This document shows, one piece after another, positions 45,003 through 53,145 of a stretch of DNA of 64,000 nucleotides. The stretch comes from Actinacidiphila epipremni (lineage in GTDB: Bacteria; Actinomycetota; Actinomycetes; Streptomycetales; Streptomycetaceae), in assembly GCF_012034175.1 (NCBI RefSeq), contig NZ_JAATEJ010000003.1, positions 372,001 through 436,000 of the forward strand, given 5' to 3'. How positions within the stretch are numbered: the stretch's first letter is position 1; every line of letters begins with the position of its first letter. The notes beneath the pieces were generated by a model. It saw nothing but the letters and a program-made list of their open reading frames with translations, had not been told where the DNA came from and did not search any database. Position numbers and translations under genes: made by a program.

Positions 45003-45467
45003 CTAGCCACGCATGTGCGCGTTGACCGCGCGGGCTGCCTCCGCCAGGTCCGGGAGTTCGGTGACCTCGATGCCGGCCGCGGTCATCTGCTCGACGCCCT
45101 GGCAGTCGGCGACCAGGAGGCTGGGCTCGCGCCAGGCGATGACGACGCGGGGGATGCGGGCGGCGATGACGAGGGTTGCGCAGGGGACGGGGTGGGAGCT
45201 GCGCTCCGAGCAGGGTTCGAGGGTGCTGTAGAGGGTGGCGGTGCGCAGGCGCGGGTCGCCGGGCGGGACCTTGGCGAGGGCGGACTCTTCGGCGTGGACG
45301 GCCGGGTCGCCGCCCTCGCGGCTGTAGCCGGAGCTGAGCTGCGTACCGTCGGCGGCGACGATGACCGCGCCGACGTTGAAGCGGTTCGCGACCGGCGGGC
45401 ACGCGCGGGAGAGCTCGATGGCCTGCGTCATCCACGCGCGGTCGGTCGCCGCGGTGTCGTACGTCAT
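45003..45467 (-). CDS. RibD-type cytidine/deoxycytidylate deaminase-fold protein
   Basis: A 154-aa deaminase. The zinc site reads VHAEESAL and LEPCSERSSHPVPC, as in the N-terminal domain of RibD. The ATG overlaps the stop of the reductase remnant upstream by 4 bp (ATGA), so the two were made as a pair. In riboflavin synthesis the deaminase and reductase act in sequence. Because its partner here is truncated, it may now act on another substrate. Confidence 0.88.
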   Translation of the reverse strand: MTYDTAATDRAWMTQAIELSRACPPVANRFNVGAVIVAADGTQLSSGYSREGGDPAVHAEESALAKVPPGDPRLRTATLYSTLEPCSERSSHPVPCATLVIAARIPRVVIAWREPSLLVADCQGVEQMTAAGIEVTELPDLAEAARAVNAHMRG

Positions 45468-45912
45468 CGCGCGGGCTCCTCTACGGGAGAGGCGGCGCGC
45501 GGCTTGGGCGCGTAACGGAGCAGCACGACGTCGCCGATGGTGCGGGTGCCGAGGAGGGTCAGGCGGTTCGTCGACCCGCCGGGGAAGTCCGCGGCGCCGA
45601 GGAAGCGCGGCGCCCCGGGCTGGCCGACCAGCAGCGGCGCGACGGCCAGGTGGACCTCGTCCGCGAGGCCCTGCGCGAGGAACTGCGTGTGGATCGTGCC
45701 GCCGCCCTCCACCATGAGCTGCCGCACGCCCCGCCCGGCGAGGTCGTCGAGCATCACCCCGAAGTCGACGGCGACCGGCCCGGTGCTCACGACGTCCGCG
45801 AGGCCGTCGAGGGCTTCGCGCACTTTCCGCGCCGCAAGGTCCGTGGTGTAGACGACCTTGCCGTTGCCGTAGTGCCAGAACTTGAGGTCGCGGCTGAGGT
45901 CACCGCTGCCTC
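45464..45912 (-). pseudogene. 5'-truncated RibD C-terminal type reductase
   Basis: From SGDLSRDLKFWHYGNGKVVYTT onward the frame matches the second half of RibD_C/dihydrofolate-reductase-like reductases (GVRQLMVEGGGTIHTQFLAQGLADEVHLAVAPLLVG). The first about 90-100 residues, which carry the nucleotide-binding start and substrate-lining strands, are absent. The upstream frame is open but shows no family sequence and no good start codon. It looks like a deletion of the gene's 5' end. Confidence 0.75.
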
Positions 45913-46196
45913 TCGTTTCTCTGCGGGGTACACCGGCTCGCCCGCGCCGGTCCGCTCGGGGTCCGGTCGCCGTGGGGGTTGCTGCGGAAAGCGTGGCCCT
46001 ACCCGACCGGGTCCGGCCCGGCGGAGTCCGGTGCCGCGGGGGCGTCGACGGCGGCCTGACCGCCGGGGGCGCCTTCTGCCTGGGGTGGCGGCTCGACGGC
46101 GTCCGGCCTTGGGGCGTGCGCGGTGGCCCGCACGCGGGGGACGCCTGCCTCGGATCCGGAGGGCGGGCCCGCACGAGCCCCGGTGGCCGGGCGCGG
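45913..46196. other. Gene-free junction
   Basis: This stretch lies between the truncated reductase and the lasso-cluster regulator. No coding frame is supported and no repeat ends or element remains were seen. It is the likely scar of the event that removed the reductase 5' end. Confidence 0.45.
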
Positions 46197-47609
46197 TCAC
46201 GCCTCGTGGAGCACGGACGCGTCGAACGCCGTGCGGTACTCGCGGACTTGGGGCTGGGCGCTGCCCGCCGGAAGGAGGCCGTCGAGGGCCGCCAGGGCGC
46301 GGAAGGTGCGCCCGGAACCGGTGGCCGAGGCGATCGGCAGGGCCTGGAGCCCGGCGAGGGCGGCCCGTTCCGGCTCGTCGGCCCGCAAGTGGGCCAGCGC
46401 GCGCTGGGAGAGGATGTAGCCGCGGTCGCGGCGGTACGTGGACGGCAGCGTGCGCAGGGCCCGGTCGAAGCCGTCCGAGGCCGACTCGTGTTCGCCGAGC
46501 AGGGACAGCGCCTGTGCGCGCTGGGCCTGTACATGCGGTGAGTCCAGCCAGTTGCCGCGCCGGGCGGGCGGGTCGTCGGCCACCTGGTCGAGCATGCCGA
46601 GCACCGAGTCGAACGTGCGGTGGCACACGGCGGCTTCACGGTTCAACGCGTGTGCGTACGCGGCGGACAGCGCGCCCATGACGGCGAACCGGCTGCGGGG
46701 CGGGGCCAGTTCACGCGTGGCCTCCGCGAGGTCGGCGGTGTCCGCCGGATCACCGCAGTCGGCGGCGAGTTGGGCCTTGCGCACCATGACATACGCGACC
46801 GCCTCACGCTGCCCGGCGGTGTGCGACCACTCCAGGGCGCGGTCGGTCCAGAAGCGCGCCGTCCGCTCGTCACCGCTGTCCTGGCACAACCACCCGCACA
46901 ACTCGGCGTACTCCGCCTGCACATGGAGCAGCGTCCGGCGATCCGCACCCGTCCCCTGTCGCACCAGCCCGCCGATCAGCCGCAGATGGTCGCGAGCGGT
47001 GTCGTAGACGTGCCCGGCACCGAGGACGTTGTCGCACCGCACAAGCGTGCGCCGCAGGTCCCGCAGCCGCTCCGCGGGGTGGCCGTCCACCGCGAGGAAG
47101 TCCCGCACAGACGGCGCGGCCGGCACAACGGGCGGAGGTACGAGCGCCAGCGGCGGACAGGAGCCCGACGGGGGCATCGTCACGAAGATGATCCTTCCCT
47201 CGGCGGTACGGCACGGCACCCGCAGGGTTTCCGCTCCGGGAAGCGGGGCGGGGGGCGGGGGGTCCTCCGTAAGGATGGCGTCCGGGGTGGGGCGCGCGGG
47301 GCCGGGGAAGGGCCGCACCGGCGAGGTGTCCGCATCGGCGGGGGAGGTGTCCGCATCGGCCGTCGCGCGGGCCAGCGCGCGGGTCAGGACGCCGCCGGTG
47401 CCCAGCGCCTCGTCCAGGGCCCGGGCCAGCTCGGCGGAGCAGGCGCGTACCGCCTTCTCGATCTTGCCGATCAGGTCCCCGCTGACGTGCACCCTCGCCC
47501 CCAACTGCGCCTGCGACAGCCCGCGCAGAACGCGCCAGTGGCGCAACTCCGCGCCGAACCAGTGGCGACCGGAGCGGCTGGGGTCCAACTGCTTGGGCGG
47601 CTGCGGCAT
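46197..47609 (-). CDS. XRE regulator with TPR-like sensor domain
   Basis: A 470-aa protein. The N-terminal helix-turn-helix reads FGAELRHWRVLRGLSQAQLGARVHVSGDLIGKIEK (about 18-52). A Pro/Ala linker leads into helical TPR-like repeats (about 200-460; LLHVQAEYAELCGWLCQDSGDERTARFWTDRALEW). The ATG at 47609 follows GGAGGAGG at 7 nt. It is divergent from an anti-sigma-type ATPase at 47857 and just upstream of the lasso genes, so it is a good candidate for their regulator. Confidence 0.88.
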   Translation of the reverse strand: MPQPPKQLDPSRSGRHWFGAELRHWRVLRGLSQAQLGARVHVSGDLIGKIEKAVRACSAELARALDEALGTGGVLTRALARATADADTSPADADTSPVRPFPGPARPTPDAILTEDPPPPAPLPGAETLRVPCRTAEGRIIFVTMPPSGSCPPLALVPPPVVPAAPSVRDFLAVDGHPAERLRDLRRTLVRCDNVLGAGHVYDTARDHLRLIGGLVRQGTGADRRTLLHVQAEYAELCGWLCQDSGDERTARFWTDRALEWSHTAGQREAVAYVMVRKAQLAADCGDPADTADLAEATRELAPPRSRFAVMGALSAAYAHALNREAAVCHRTFDSVLGMLDQVADDPPARRGNWLDSPHVQAQRAQALSLLGEHESASDGFDRALRTLPSTYRRDRGYILSQRALAHLRADEPERAALAGLQALPIASATGSGRTFRALAALDGLLPAGSAQPQVREYRTAFDASVLHEA

Positions 47610-47641
47610 ATGGCCTCCTCCGGTGGGCGGGGGCGGTCGAT

Positions 47642-47727
47642 GCGGATCGAGACTGCGCGCACTACGCAGACTACGCGAAGACGCGGACGGCGCGGACGAT
47701 ACGGACCACGCGGACGGCGATGCGGAC
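47642..47727. promoter_or_regulatory. Repeat-rich divergent promoter
   Basis: ACTACGC occurs at 47661 and 47670, followed by GCGGAC at 47683, 47692, 47710 and 47722 (CGGAC also at 47702). Steps of about 9-12 bp suggest a multimeric binding site between the XRE gene (47609) and ATPase gene (47857). ACTACG is also the arm of the elements at 915 and 2667. Confidence 0.5.
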
Positions 47728-47856
47728 CGGCGCACCGTCCGCTTGACGGGCTACCGGCGGCCCGCCGGCGCGGGGCTGAATGGTCGCACGACGTTCCGTA
47801 CCCAGTACACACCGCGACGATCGGTGGCCGGCTGGGTTTTCCGCAGGAGATTCCGC

Positions 47857-48633
47857 ATGCCGACCGAAGACACCGCACTCCGGGAGCCGCAGGCCCGGAC
47901 CTGGCGCCGGGACTTCGCCCCGTACGAGCGCTGCGTGCCGCTCGCCCGCAGGGAGGTCGAGCAGGCGCTGGCCCGCTGGGGGTGCACCGAGGAGGAGGTC
48001 GCCACGGCCGCGCTGGTGACCGGCGAGCTCGCCGCCAACGCGGTGCGGCACGCACATGTGCCGGGCCGCCCGTTCACCGTCGCGCTGACCGTGGGCGACG
48101 GGGGCTGCGTGGTCGAGGTGACCGATCCGGTGACGGCCCCGCCGACCGCCGTGACCCCGCGCCCGGACGACGAGCGGGGCCGCGGGCTGCTGCTCGTCGA
48201 GGCGTCGAGCGTCGCCTTCGGCTACCGCTCGTGCCCCGGCGGCGGCAAGACGGTGTGGGCCGCGCTCGCCGCGCAGGCCCGCGCGGTGTGCGGCGAGCGG
48301 ACGTGGCTGCCCGAGCGACTGACCGCCGCGGCGCTCCGCTGCGGCACCGGCGAGCCCGCCGAACCGGCCGACGTCGAGCGCGAGTTGCGCTGCACCCTCG
48401 AAGCGCACACCACGGGCGACCACCATGCCTTCGTCCGCGAACTCCCGGGCCCCGACACCGGAGCGGTCTGGACCCGCTGGATCCGCGGCCACCCCCCGAC
48501 GACCCTCCTCACCCTCCCTGACTGCCCCGCCACCTCCCCCACCCCCTGCGCGGACTTCGCCGACCACCCCGGCGCCCACAGCTGGCACCTGACGACCAAC
48601 GACCCGAAGTCCCCCCACACTTCACCCGAATGA
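47857..48633 (+). CDS. ATP-binding protein with C-terminal extension
   Basis: A 258-aa protein. The HATPase_c domain covers about 20-145 (N-box GELAANAVRHAHV with Asn 61; G-box DERGRGLLLVEASSVAFGY). About 110 further residues match no motif I know. The ATG at 47857 follows AGGAGA. Its stop lies 10 bp before the lasso precursor start, so it may be co-transcribed with the lasso genes. A regulatory role is inferred. Confidence 0.82.
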   Translation: MPTEDTALREPQARTWRRDFAPYERCVPLARREVEQALARWGCTEEEVATAALVTGELAANAVRHAHVPGRPFTVALTVGDGGCVVEVTDPVTAPPTAVTPRPDDERGRGLLLVEASSVAFGYRSCPGGGKTVWAALAAQARAVCGERTWLPERLTAAALRCGTGEPAEPADVERELRCTLEAHTTGDHHAFVRELPGPDTGAVWTRWIRGHPPTTLLTLPDCPATSPTPCADFADHPGAHSWHLTTNDPKSPHTSPE

Positions 48634-48643
48634 GAGGACCGCG

Positions 48644-48781
48644 ATGAACGCCTACCCGCACATCCCCACCACCGAGGACGACGACGAACTCGGACCGATC
48701 GACCTCGGCGACGCGGCGGCACTCACTGAAGGCCAGGGCAGTGGACGCAGCGAGGACAAGCGCCGCGCGTACAACTCCTGA
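48644..48781 (+). CDS. Lasso peptide precursor, albusnodin-like
   Basis: A 45-aa precursor directly before the cyclase gene. The leader is residues 1-29 and ends ALTE, with Thr at position -2 as lasso proteases require. The predicted core is GQGSGRSEDKRRAYNS (16 residues). The ring would join Gly 1 to Glu 8 or Asp 9; Lys 10 follows the ring. From memory, albusnodin, the acetylated lasso peptide of Streptomyces albus, has a very similar Gly-rich ring and SEDKRRAYN tail. GAGAGGA lies 5-6 nt before the ATG. Confidence 0.87.
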   Translation: MNAYPHIPTTEDDDELGPIDLGDAAALTEGQGSGRSEDKRRAYNS

Positions 48782-48847
48782 GCGGGCGGTCGTGGCCCGG
48801 CTCTCGGGCCGCGCCTCTTCCACCGGTCGGCGTTTCGAGGAGGACTC

Positions 48848-50665
48848 ATGGTTTTCGGAGGCTCAGTCGCATCCCCGGCCGCCGTATGCCGCCGCCCTGT
48901 GGGCGCCGTACCGATCGCCGCCGGCACGTCCACCTGGAGGCTCGGAGCCGGTCCTTGCCGCGTGGTCGACCGCGGTGCGGGGAAGCGCCTCGTCGTCCTC
49001 GGACCCTGCGGTGCCCAAGACGCCGAACTGCACGCATTTGCTTGTGGAAGGCTGCCCGAGGACATCGCCTGGTGCCGGCCGGGCGCCTACCTGGTCGTCG
49101 AGGAATCCGCAGATCGTATTGTCCTGCACACGGACCCGGCCGCTGCTCGGCCCGTCTACCTGACTCGCCACAACGGCTGTTGGGTGTGGTGTACCTCCGC
49201 CCGGACGCTCGCCGGGCTCGCCCACGCGCAGGTCGACGTACAACGACTTGCCTGTGCCGTATTCCTTCCGTCCGTCCCGGCGCTCGCAGGGCAGCGGACC
49301 TACTTCGACGGCGTCTCGCAACTGCCGTCCGGCAGCCGAATCGAACTCCTCGCGAACTGCGGGCACATGCGCGTCACCGAGGTGTGGCGACCTGATCCGG
49401 AGCCCGGTCGGGTACCGCACGCCCGGCTCCGGGCAGCTCTGCGCGGTTCGGTCAGGCTGCGCACCGGGGCCGACCCCGGCCTTTCCTGTGACCTGTCCGG
49501 TGGCCTGGACTCGACAAGCATCACCGCTTTCGCCGCAGCGGCACTTCCGTCCACAGCGCGCCTGCACACCGTGACCGTCCATCCCGAGGGCGATACCTCC
49601 GGTGCCGACGTGACATACGCGCGCCTGGCTGCGCACGCTCTCGGCGACCGCGCCGTCCACCATCTGCTGCCGTTGGGGCCCGAACACCTCCCGTACTCGG
49701 ACATCACGGCGGTGTCAGCAACCGACGAGCCGGCACCTTCCACGCTCGTCCGGTCCCGTCTTGACCATCAGTTCCGGTGGATGAAGGGCCACTTGGGCAC
49801 CCGTACGCATCTCACCGGCGACGGCGGTGACAGCGTCCTCTTCCAACCGCCCATCCACCTTGCCGACCTGCTCCGCCGCGGTCGGTGGGGGCGAGCACTG
49901 GGTGAGGCGTTCGGCTGGGCACGGCTACGCAAGGAACCGGTGATGCCGCTCCTTTACGACGCCGTGCGAGTGTCGGCGGTCACCCGTGACAGAGCCCTGG
50001 CTGCCCTGCCCCGCGCGCTCGGCCGACGTACACCCGATCACCACGGGCGCGTCCGTTGGTTCTGCCTGCTGCCGACTCCCGACTGGGCACCGCCCGCCGC
50101 CCGGCGCCTGCTCGGGGTCGCCGCGGAAGAAGCAGCCGCTGCCCCACCCCGGTTCGCGGGTCTCGACGCCTCGGTCCGTGTTCTCGTGGACGAGATCCGT
50201 GAGGTCGCCCGCACCGCTGTGGCCGATCGGCAACTGGCAGACGTTCACCGTGTCGATCTGCACAACCCCTTCCTGGACCCTGCGGTCGTGGACGCGGTGC
50301 TGCGGACTCCGCTCGACCAGCGGCCCCGGCTGCACTGCTACAAACCGCTGCTCCGCGAGGCAATGGTCGACCTGTTGCCGCCCGAGATCGCGGCCCGCAC
50401 CACCAAGGGCAGTTTCGACGCCGACCACTTCGCAGGCGTCCGCGCCAACCTGCCTGACCTGCTGCGGCTCGCTGACGGCTGGATGGCGGCTTACGGACTC
50501 CTTGATCCCGCTGCGTTCCGACGCGCGATACGTCGTGCGGGTGCCGGCCTTCCCATGCCCCTTGCCGCTCTCGAACAGGCCCTCGCGGCCGAGGCGTGGC
50601 TGACGGCTCACGATCGTGCGGCCCTCCCGGAGTGGGAGATCCCTGCGGCAGCGGAGGGGCGGTGA
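48848..50665 (+). CDS. Lasso peptide macrocyclase (asparagine synthetase-like)
   Basis: A 605-aa homologue of asparagine synthetase B. The glutaminase-like N-terminal domain (about 1-180) lacks the catalytic Cys at position 2. The synthetase domain has the ATP-pyrophosphatase motif CDLSGGLDSTS (217-222) and TGDGGDSVLF (about 300). Such enzymes adenylate the Asp/Glu side chain of the core and close the lasso ring. GAGGAGGAC precedes the ATG. It lies 66 bp after the precursor and overlaps the next gene. Confidence 0.92.
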   Translation: MVFGGSVASPAAVCRRPVGAVPIAAGTSTWRLGAGPCRVVDRGAGKRLVVLGPCGAQDAELHAFACGRLPEDIAWCRPGAYLVVEESADRIVLHTDPAAARPVYLTRHNGCWVWCTSARTLAGLAHAQVDVQRLACAVFLPSVPALAGQRTYFDGVSQLPSGSRIELLANCGHMRVTEVWRPDPEPGRVPHARLRAALRGSVRLRTGADPGLSCDLSGGLDSTSITAFAAAALPSTARLHTVTVHPEGDTSGADVTYARLAAHALGDRAVHHLLPLGPEHLPYSDITAVSATDEPAPSTLVRSRLDHQFRWMKGHLGTRTHLTGDGGDSVLFQPPIHLADLLRRGRWGRALGEAFGWARLRKEPVMPLLYDAVRVSAVTRDRALAALPRALGRRTPDHHGRVRWFCLLPTPDWAPPAARRLLGVAAEEAAAAPPRFAGLDASVRVLVDEIREVARTAVADRQLADVHRVDLHNPFLDPAVVDAVLRTPLDQRPRLHCYKPLLREAMVDLLPPEIAARTTKGSFDADHFAGVRANLPDLLRLADGWMAAYGLLDPAAFRRAIRRAGAGLPMPLAALEQALAAEAWLTAHDRAALPEWEIPAAAEGR

Positions 50666-50667
50666 GC

Positions 50668-51387
50668 ATGGACCGAGGCTTCGGCACCGCCCCGGCATGG
50701 CTCGGAGCTGTCGACTACGGTCACGTCGTCGTGCTGGTCGACTACCGGACAGGCAACGTCCAGTGCCTTCTCCCGCCTGCCGCGCGGCTCTGGTGCCAGG
50801 CAGCGCGCACAGGAAGGACAGATCGCCTGCCGCCTGCTCTGGCGGATCGACTCTTCGGTCTTGGGCTTCTGACACCCGTGTCCGAGCCTGCCCCGTGGCC
50901 GGCACCGGTGGCTGGGAACCCCGCCGCCGCGAGCTGGGGCGGCGCCGAGCACCCTGCGGGCACCGGCCGCATTCCCGGCCCGATATCCATCTCCGCCGCT
51001 GCGGCCCTCGCCGCGGTCTTCCTGCTGAAGCGGGCAGGTGCTCGTACGACCGTGATGCGACGCCTTACCACGGCGATGAGAACTGCCGTGCCACGCTGTG
51101 AGGTCCGGGCGACGACGGCGCAGGCACACGAGGCAGTGCTCGCCGTCCGTCGTGCCGCCTGGTATTCGCCGGGACGCACCGCCTGCCTTGAGGAGTCCGT
51201 TGCAGCGGTCTTCCTGCTCGCCACCTCCCGGCTGGCGGTCACCTGGTGCCATGGTGTCGCTCCGGACCCTGTCCGCCTGCATGCCTGGGTACAGACCGAT
51301 GACGGCTACCCCGTAGCCGAACCGCGATCGACGCTGGACTACACGCCCCTTCTCACTATCGGAGCCGGCCATCAGCAGCACCCCTGA
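50668..51387 (+). CDS. Fused lasso RRE (B1) and leader peptidase (B2)
   Basis: A 239-aa protein from the ATG at 50668 (a GTG at 50662 overlapping the cyclase stop is the alternative; the ribosome site GGAGGGG fits the ATG better). Residues 1-75 form a PqqD-like leader-recognition element (DYGHVVVLVDYRTGNVQCLLPPAARLW). Residues about 105-225 form a transglutaminase-like protease with Cys 173 (RTACLEES), His 205 (LHAWV) and Asp 211/212 (TDDGYPV). The usual separate B1 and B2 are joined. It binds the leader and cuts after Glu 29 of the precursor. Confidence 0.9.
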   Translation: MDRGFGTAPAWLGAVDYGHVVVLVDYRTGNVQCLLPPAARLWCQAARTGRTDRLPPALADRLFGLGLLTPVSEPAPWPAPVAGNPAAASWGGAEHPAGTGRIPGPISISAAAALAAVFLLKRAGARTTVMRRLTTAMRTAVPRCEVRATTAQAHEAVLAVRRAAWYSPGRTACLEESVAAVFLLATSRLAVTWCHGVAPDPVRLHAWVQTDDGYPVAEPRSTLDYTPLLTIGAGHQQHP

Positions 51388-51976
51388 ACCCATCCTCTGG
51401 ATCAGCGCCGACGCCTGCGCCCTCGGGCCCTATCGGGCGGACCTTGTCGAGACCTACTGGCGCTGGGAGCAGGACCCCGGCCTGCTCGTCGGTTACGGGC
51501 GCCAGCAGCCGGAGTCGTTGGAGGCGCGCACCGAGGGGATGGCGCACCAGTTGAGGGGCGACAACATCCGCTTCACGGTGTACGACCTCGCGCCCGGCTC
51601 CCCCGTGCCGGTCGGCGTCACCACGCTGCTGCCCGACCACGCGGTCCGTACGGCCGAATACGTCGTGATGCTCGCCCCCGAGGCGCGTGGCTGCGGGCTC
51701 GGTACCAGGGCGACGCGTCTCACCCTCGACTACGCCTTCCACGTCACCAACCTCCGCATGGTCTGGCTCAAGGTCCTCGCACCCAACACGGCAGGTGTCC
51801 GCACCTACGAAAAGGCCGGCTTCCGGCACGCTGGCGCGCTGCGTTCCGCGGGCTACTGGCTCGGGCGGAGCTGCGACGAGGTTTTGATGGACGCGCTGGC
51901 GGAGGAGTTCGCGTATCCGTCGGTGGTGAGGACGCTGGTGGAGGGCGGGGCCGGCTCCGATGAGCCCGCGGCCTGA
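51371..51976 (+). CDS. GNAT acetyltransferase, probable lasso lysine acetylase; non-standard start
   Basis: A GNAT-fold protein. The acetyl-CoA loop is APEARGCGLGTRATRLTLDYAF, then VWLKVLAPNTAGVRTYEKAGF. Family-like sequence (PYRADLVETYWRWEQDPGLLVGY) extends well upstream of the first standard start (TTG 51518). The frame is open back to a TAG at 51314-51316 but has no ATG, GTG, TTG or CTG there. An ATC at 51371, 6 nt after GGAG and inside the 3' end of the peptidase gene, is the best start. By position and the albusnodin precedent it would acetylate Lys 10 of the core. Confidence 0.82.
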   Translation: MSSTPEPILWISADACALGPYRADLVETYWRWEQDPGLLVGYGRQQPESLEARTEGMAHQLRGDNIRFTVYDLAPGSPVPVGVTTLLPDHAVRTAEYVVMLAPEARGCGLGTRATRLTLDYAFHVTNLRMVWLKVLAPNTAGVRTYEKAGFRHAGALRSAGYWLGRSCDEVLMDALAEEFAYPSVVRTLVEGGAGSDEPAA

Positions 51977-52045
51977 CGACCTGCCGGTCCCCGGGACCGT
52001 GCCACCCGGCGTTGGGCTGGTTGGCGGGGGTGGGGGGCGAAGCCT

Positions 52046-52095
52046 GACACCCTTGTCAAGGCAATGGGTGGCCGGCGAGTGGCGGCAAGGGTGTC
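52046..52095. terminator. Long-loop inverted repeat after lasso operon
   Basis: GACACCCTTG (52046-52055) and CAAGGGTGTC (52086-52095) are perfect inverted repeats separated by 30 bp, starting 70 bp after the acetyltransferase stop. They could form a terminator-like hairpin or be an operator pair. Nothing else is seen in 51977-52210. Confidence 0.4.
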
Positions 52096-52210
52096 GGGCG
52101 TGGGTTCCGGGGAGGGCAGGAGGCGCAGGGCCGACGGGGGGCGGAGTCGGGCGTCGCGTTGGCGGCGGCTGCGCTGGGGAGGGCGCCGCGGCGGGTGAGG
52201 GAGGTCGGGG

Positions 52211-52591
52211 TTACAGCAGGTCGGGTGCCATGTGGGTGCCGTCTACCACGTAGACGAGGGCTACGCGCTGGCCCGGGGTGAGGTCGCCCGCGCGGCTGGA
52301 GGGGGGGATGTGGGCGCGGAGCAGGAAGTCGTGGGAGTCCAGCAGGGTCGCGCCGGGGATCGCGCGGATGAGGGAGGAGACGGGCACCGCCGCCGCGTCC
52401 TCGTCGCCGGACGCGGCGCGGCGCAGGACGCGGAACAGGCCCACCGGGCCCTCCGCCGCGACTTCGCTGAGCACCAGCGCCTGGCGGTGGGCCGCCTCCG
52501 CGTCGAGGCCGGGCTCCGTCGGGTAGAGGGCCGCGTCATGCTCGTCCCGCGGGTCCTGTACGGGCCCGCGCCTCGTACCCATCCACGTCAT
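52211..52591 (-). CDS. Hypothetical protein, about 126 aa
   Basis: From the ATG at 52591 (MTWMGTRRGPVQDPRDEHDAALYP) the protein has helices AAHRQALVLSEVAAEGPVGLFRVLRRA, then VPVSSLIRAIPGATLLDSHDFLLRAHI. The second part faintly recalls the actinobacterial integration host factor, but the match is too weak to use. It lies between the lasso cluster and the kdp operon. No function assigned. Confidence 0.6.
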   Translation of the reverse strand: MTWMGTRRGPVQDPRDEHDAALYPTEPGLDAEAAHRQALVLSEVAAEGPVGLFRVLRRAASGDEDAAAVPVSSLIRAIPGATLLDSHDFLLRAHIPPSSRAGDLTPGQRVALVYVVDGTHMAPDLL

Positions 52592-52975
52592 CGCACACCT
52601 CCGTCGTACGGCCCACGGCGTACGCCGCCCGCCGTACACGTATAACGCCGCACGGCGTCCGGTCATGCCGACCGCCGGTCCGTACGTCCGCTTTGCAGAC
52701 ATTCGCACCACATTCGAGGTTACGCCGTACGCATGCCCCCGCAAACCCCCCGCCGGCCGCTCCCGCCGGCCCCGCAGACCCCGCCGCTCACCCGTCCGGC
52801 GGACAGCCCGGGCCGCCGGGCGTCAAGAGCCCGTCAATGGCCCCGCCCCCCGCGCCAATGACGCGTCAACGAATCCGGACCCGCCCGGAAGCGGGGTGAC
52901 CGTAGGTGCGGGTCCCGCCGGGACCCCCTACGGCAAGCCGTGCCGGAAACGTCCTCACCTGGGGTGTCGCGCAAA
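52592..52975. promoter_or_regulatory. 384-bp divergent promoter region of kdp operon
   Basis: The region separates a leftward hypothetical gene from the rightward kdp genes. CGTCAA occurs at 52821 and 52832, an 11-bp direct-repeat step typical of OmpR/KdpE-type response regulators, and again at 52864. No coding frame is supported. Confidence 0.45.
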
Positions 52976-53059
52976 ATGTCCGATCTTGTGTTCATCGCTG
53001 TGACGATCGCGGTCTTCGCCGTGCTCGCGCTGGTCGCCAAGGGGGTCGGGCGGCTGTGA
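52976..53059 (+). CDS. Small membrane peptide preceding kdpF
   Basis: A 27-aa peptide (MSDLVFIAVTIAVFAVLALVAKGVGRL is split by me as MSDLVF, IAVTIAVFAVLALVA, KGVGRL), essentially one membrane helix with a basic end. Its TGA overlaps the kdpF GTG (GTGA). Its place at the head of the kdp operon and the coupling suggest a small Kdp-associated subunit. Confidence 0.7.
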   Translation: MSDLVFIAVTIAVFAVLALVAKGVGRL

Positions 53060-53145
53060 GCGCGGAGAACGTCGTCGGGCTCGTCGTCGCCTGCGGGCTG
53101 CTGGTCTACCTCGTGCTGGCCCTGATCCACCCGGAGAAGTTCTAG
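53056..53145 (+). CDS. kdpF: Potassium-transporting ATPase subunit KdpF
   Basis: A 29-aa peptide, one hydrophobic helix with the KdpF pattern (ENVVGLVVACGLLVYLVLAL, ending HPEKF). KdpF stabilises the KdpABC complex in the membrane. Its TAG is directly followed by the kdpA ATG. Confidence 0.92.
   Translation: MSAENVVGLVVACGLLVYLVLALIHPEKF

Noticed and set aside
48848..50665. Housekeeping asparagine synthetase
   Set aside because: The glutaminase Cys at position 2 is missing, and a lasso precursor and RRE/peptidase flank the gene.
52211..52591. Actinobacterial integration host factor-like protein
   Set aside because: Only the pattern around VPVSSLIRAIPG recalls it; the DNA-binding helix-two-turn-helix residues are not convincing.
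52592..52975. A c-di-AMP (ydaO-type) riboswitch before kdp
   Set aside because: GC-rich hairpins exist, but I could not match the conserved ydaO sequence blocks. A covariance-model search (Rfam ydaO-yuaA) would decide.
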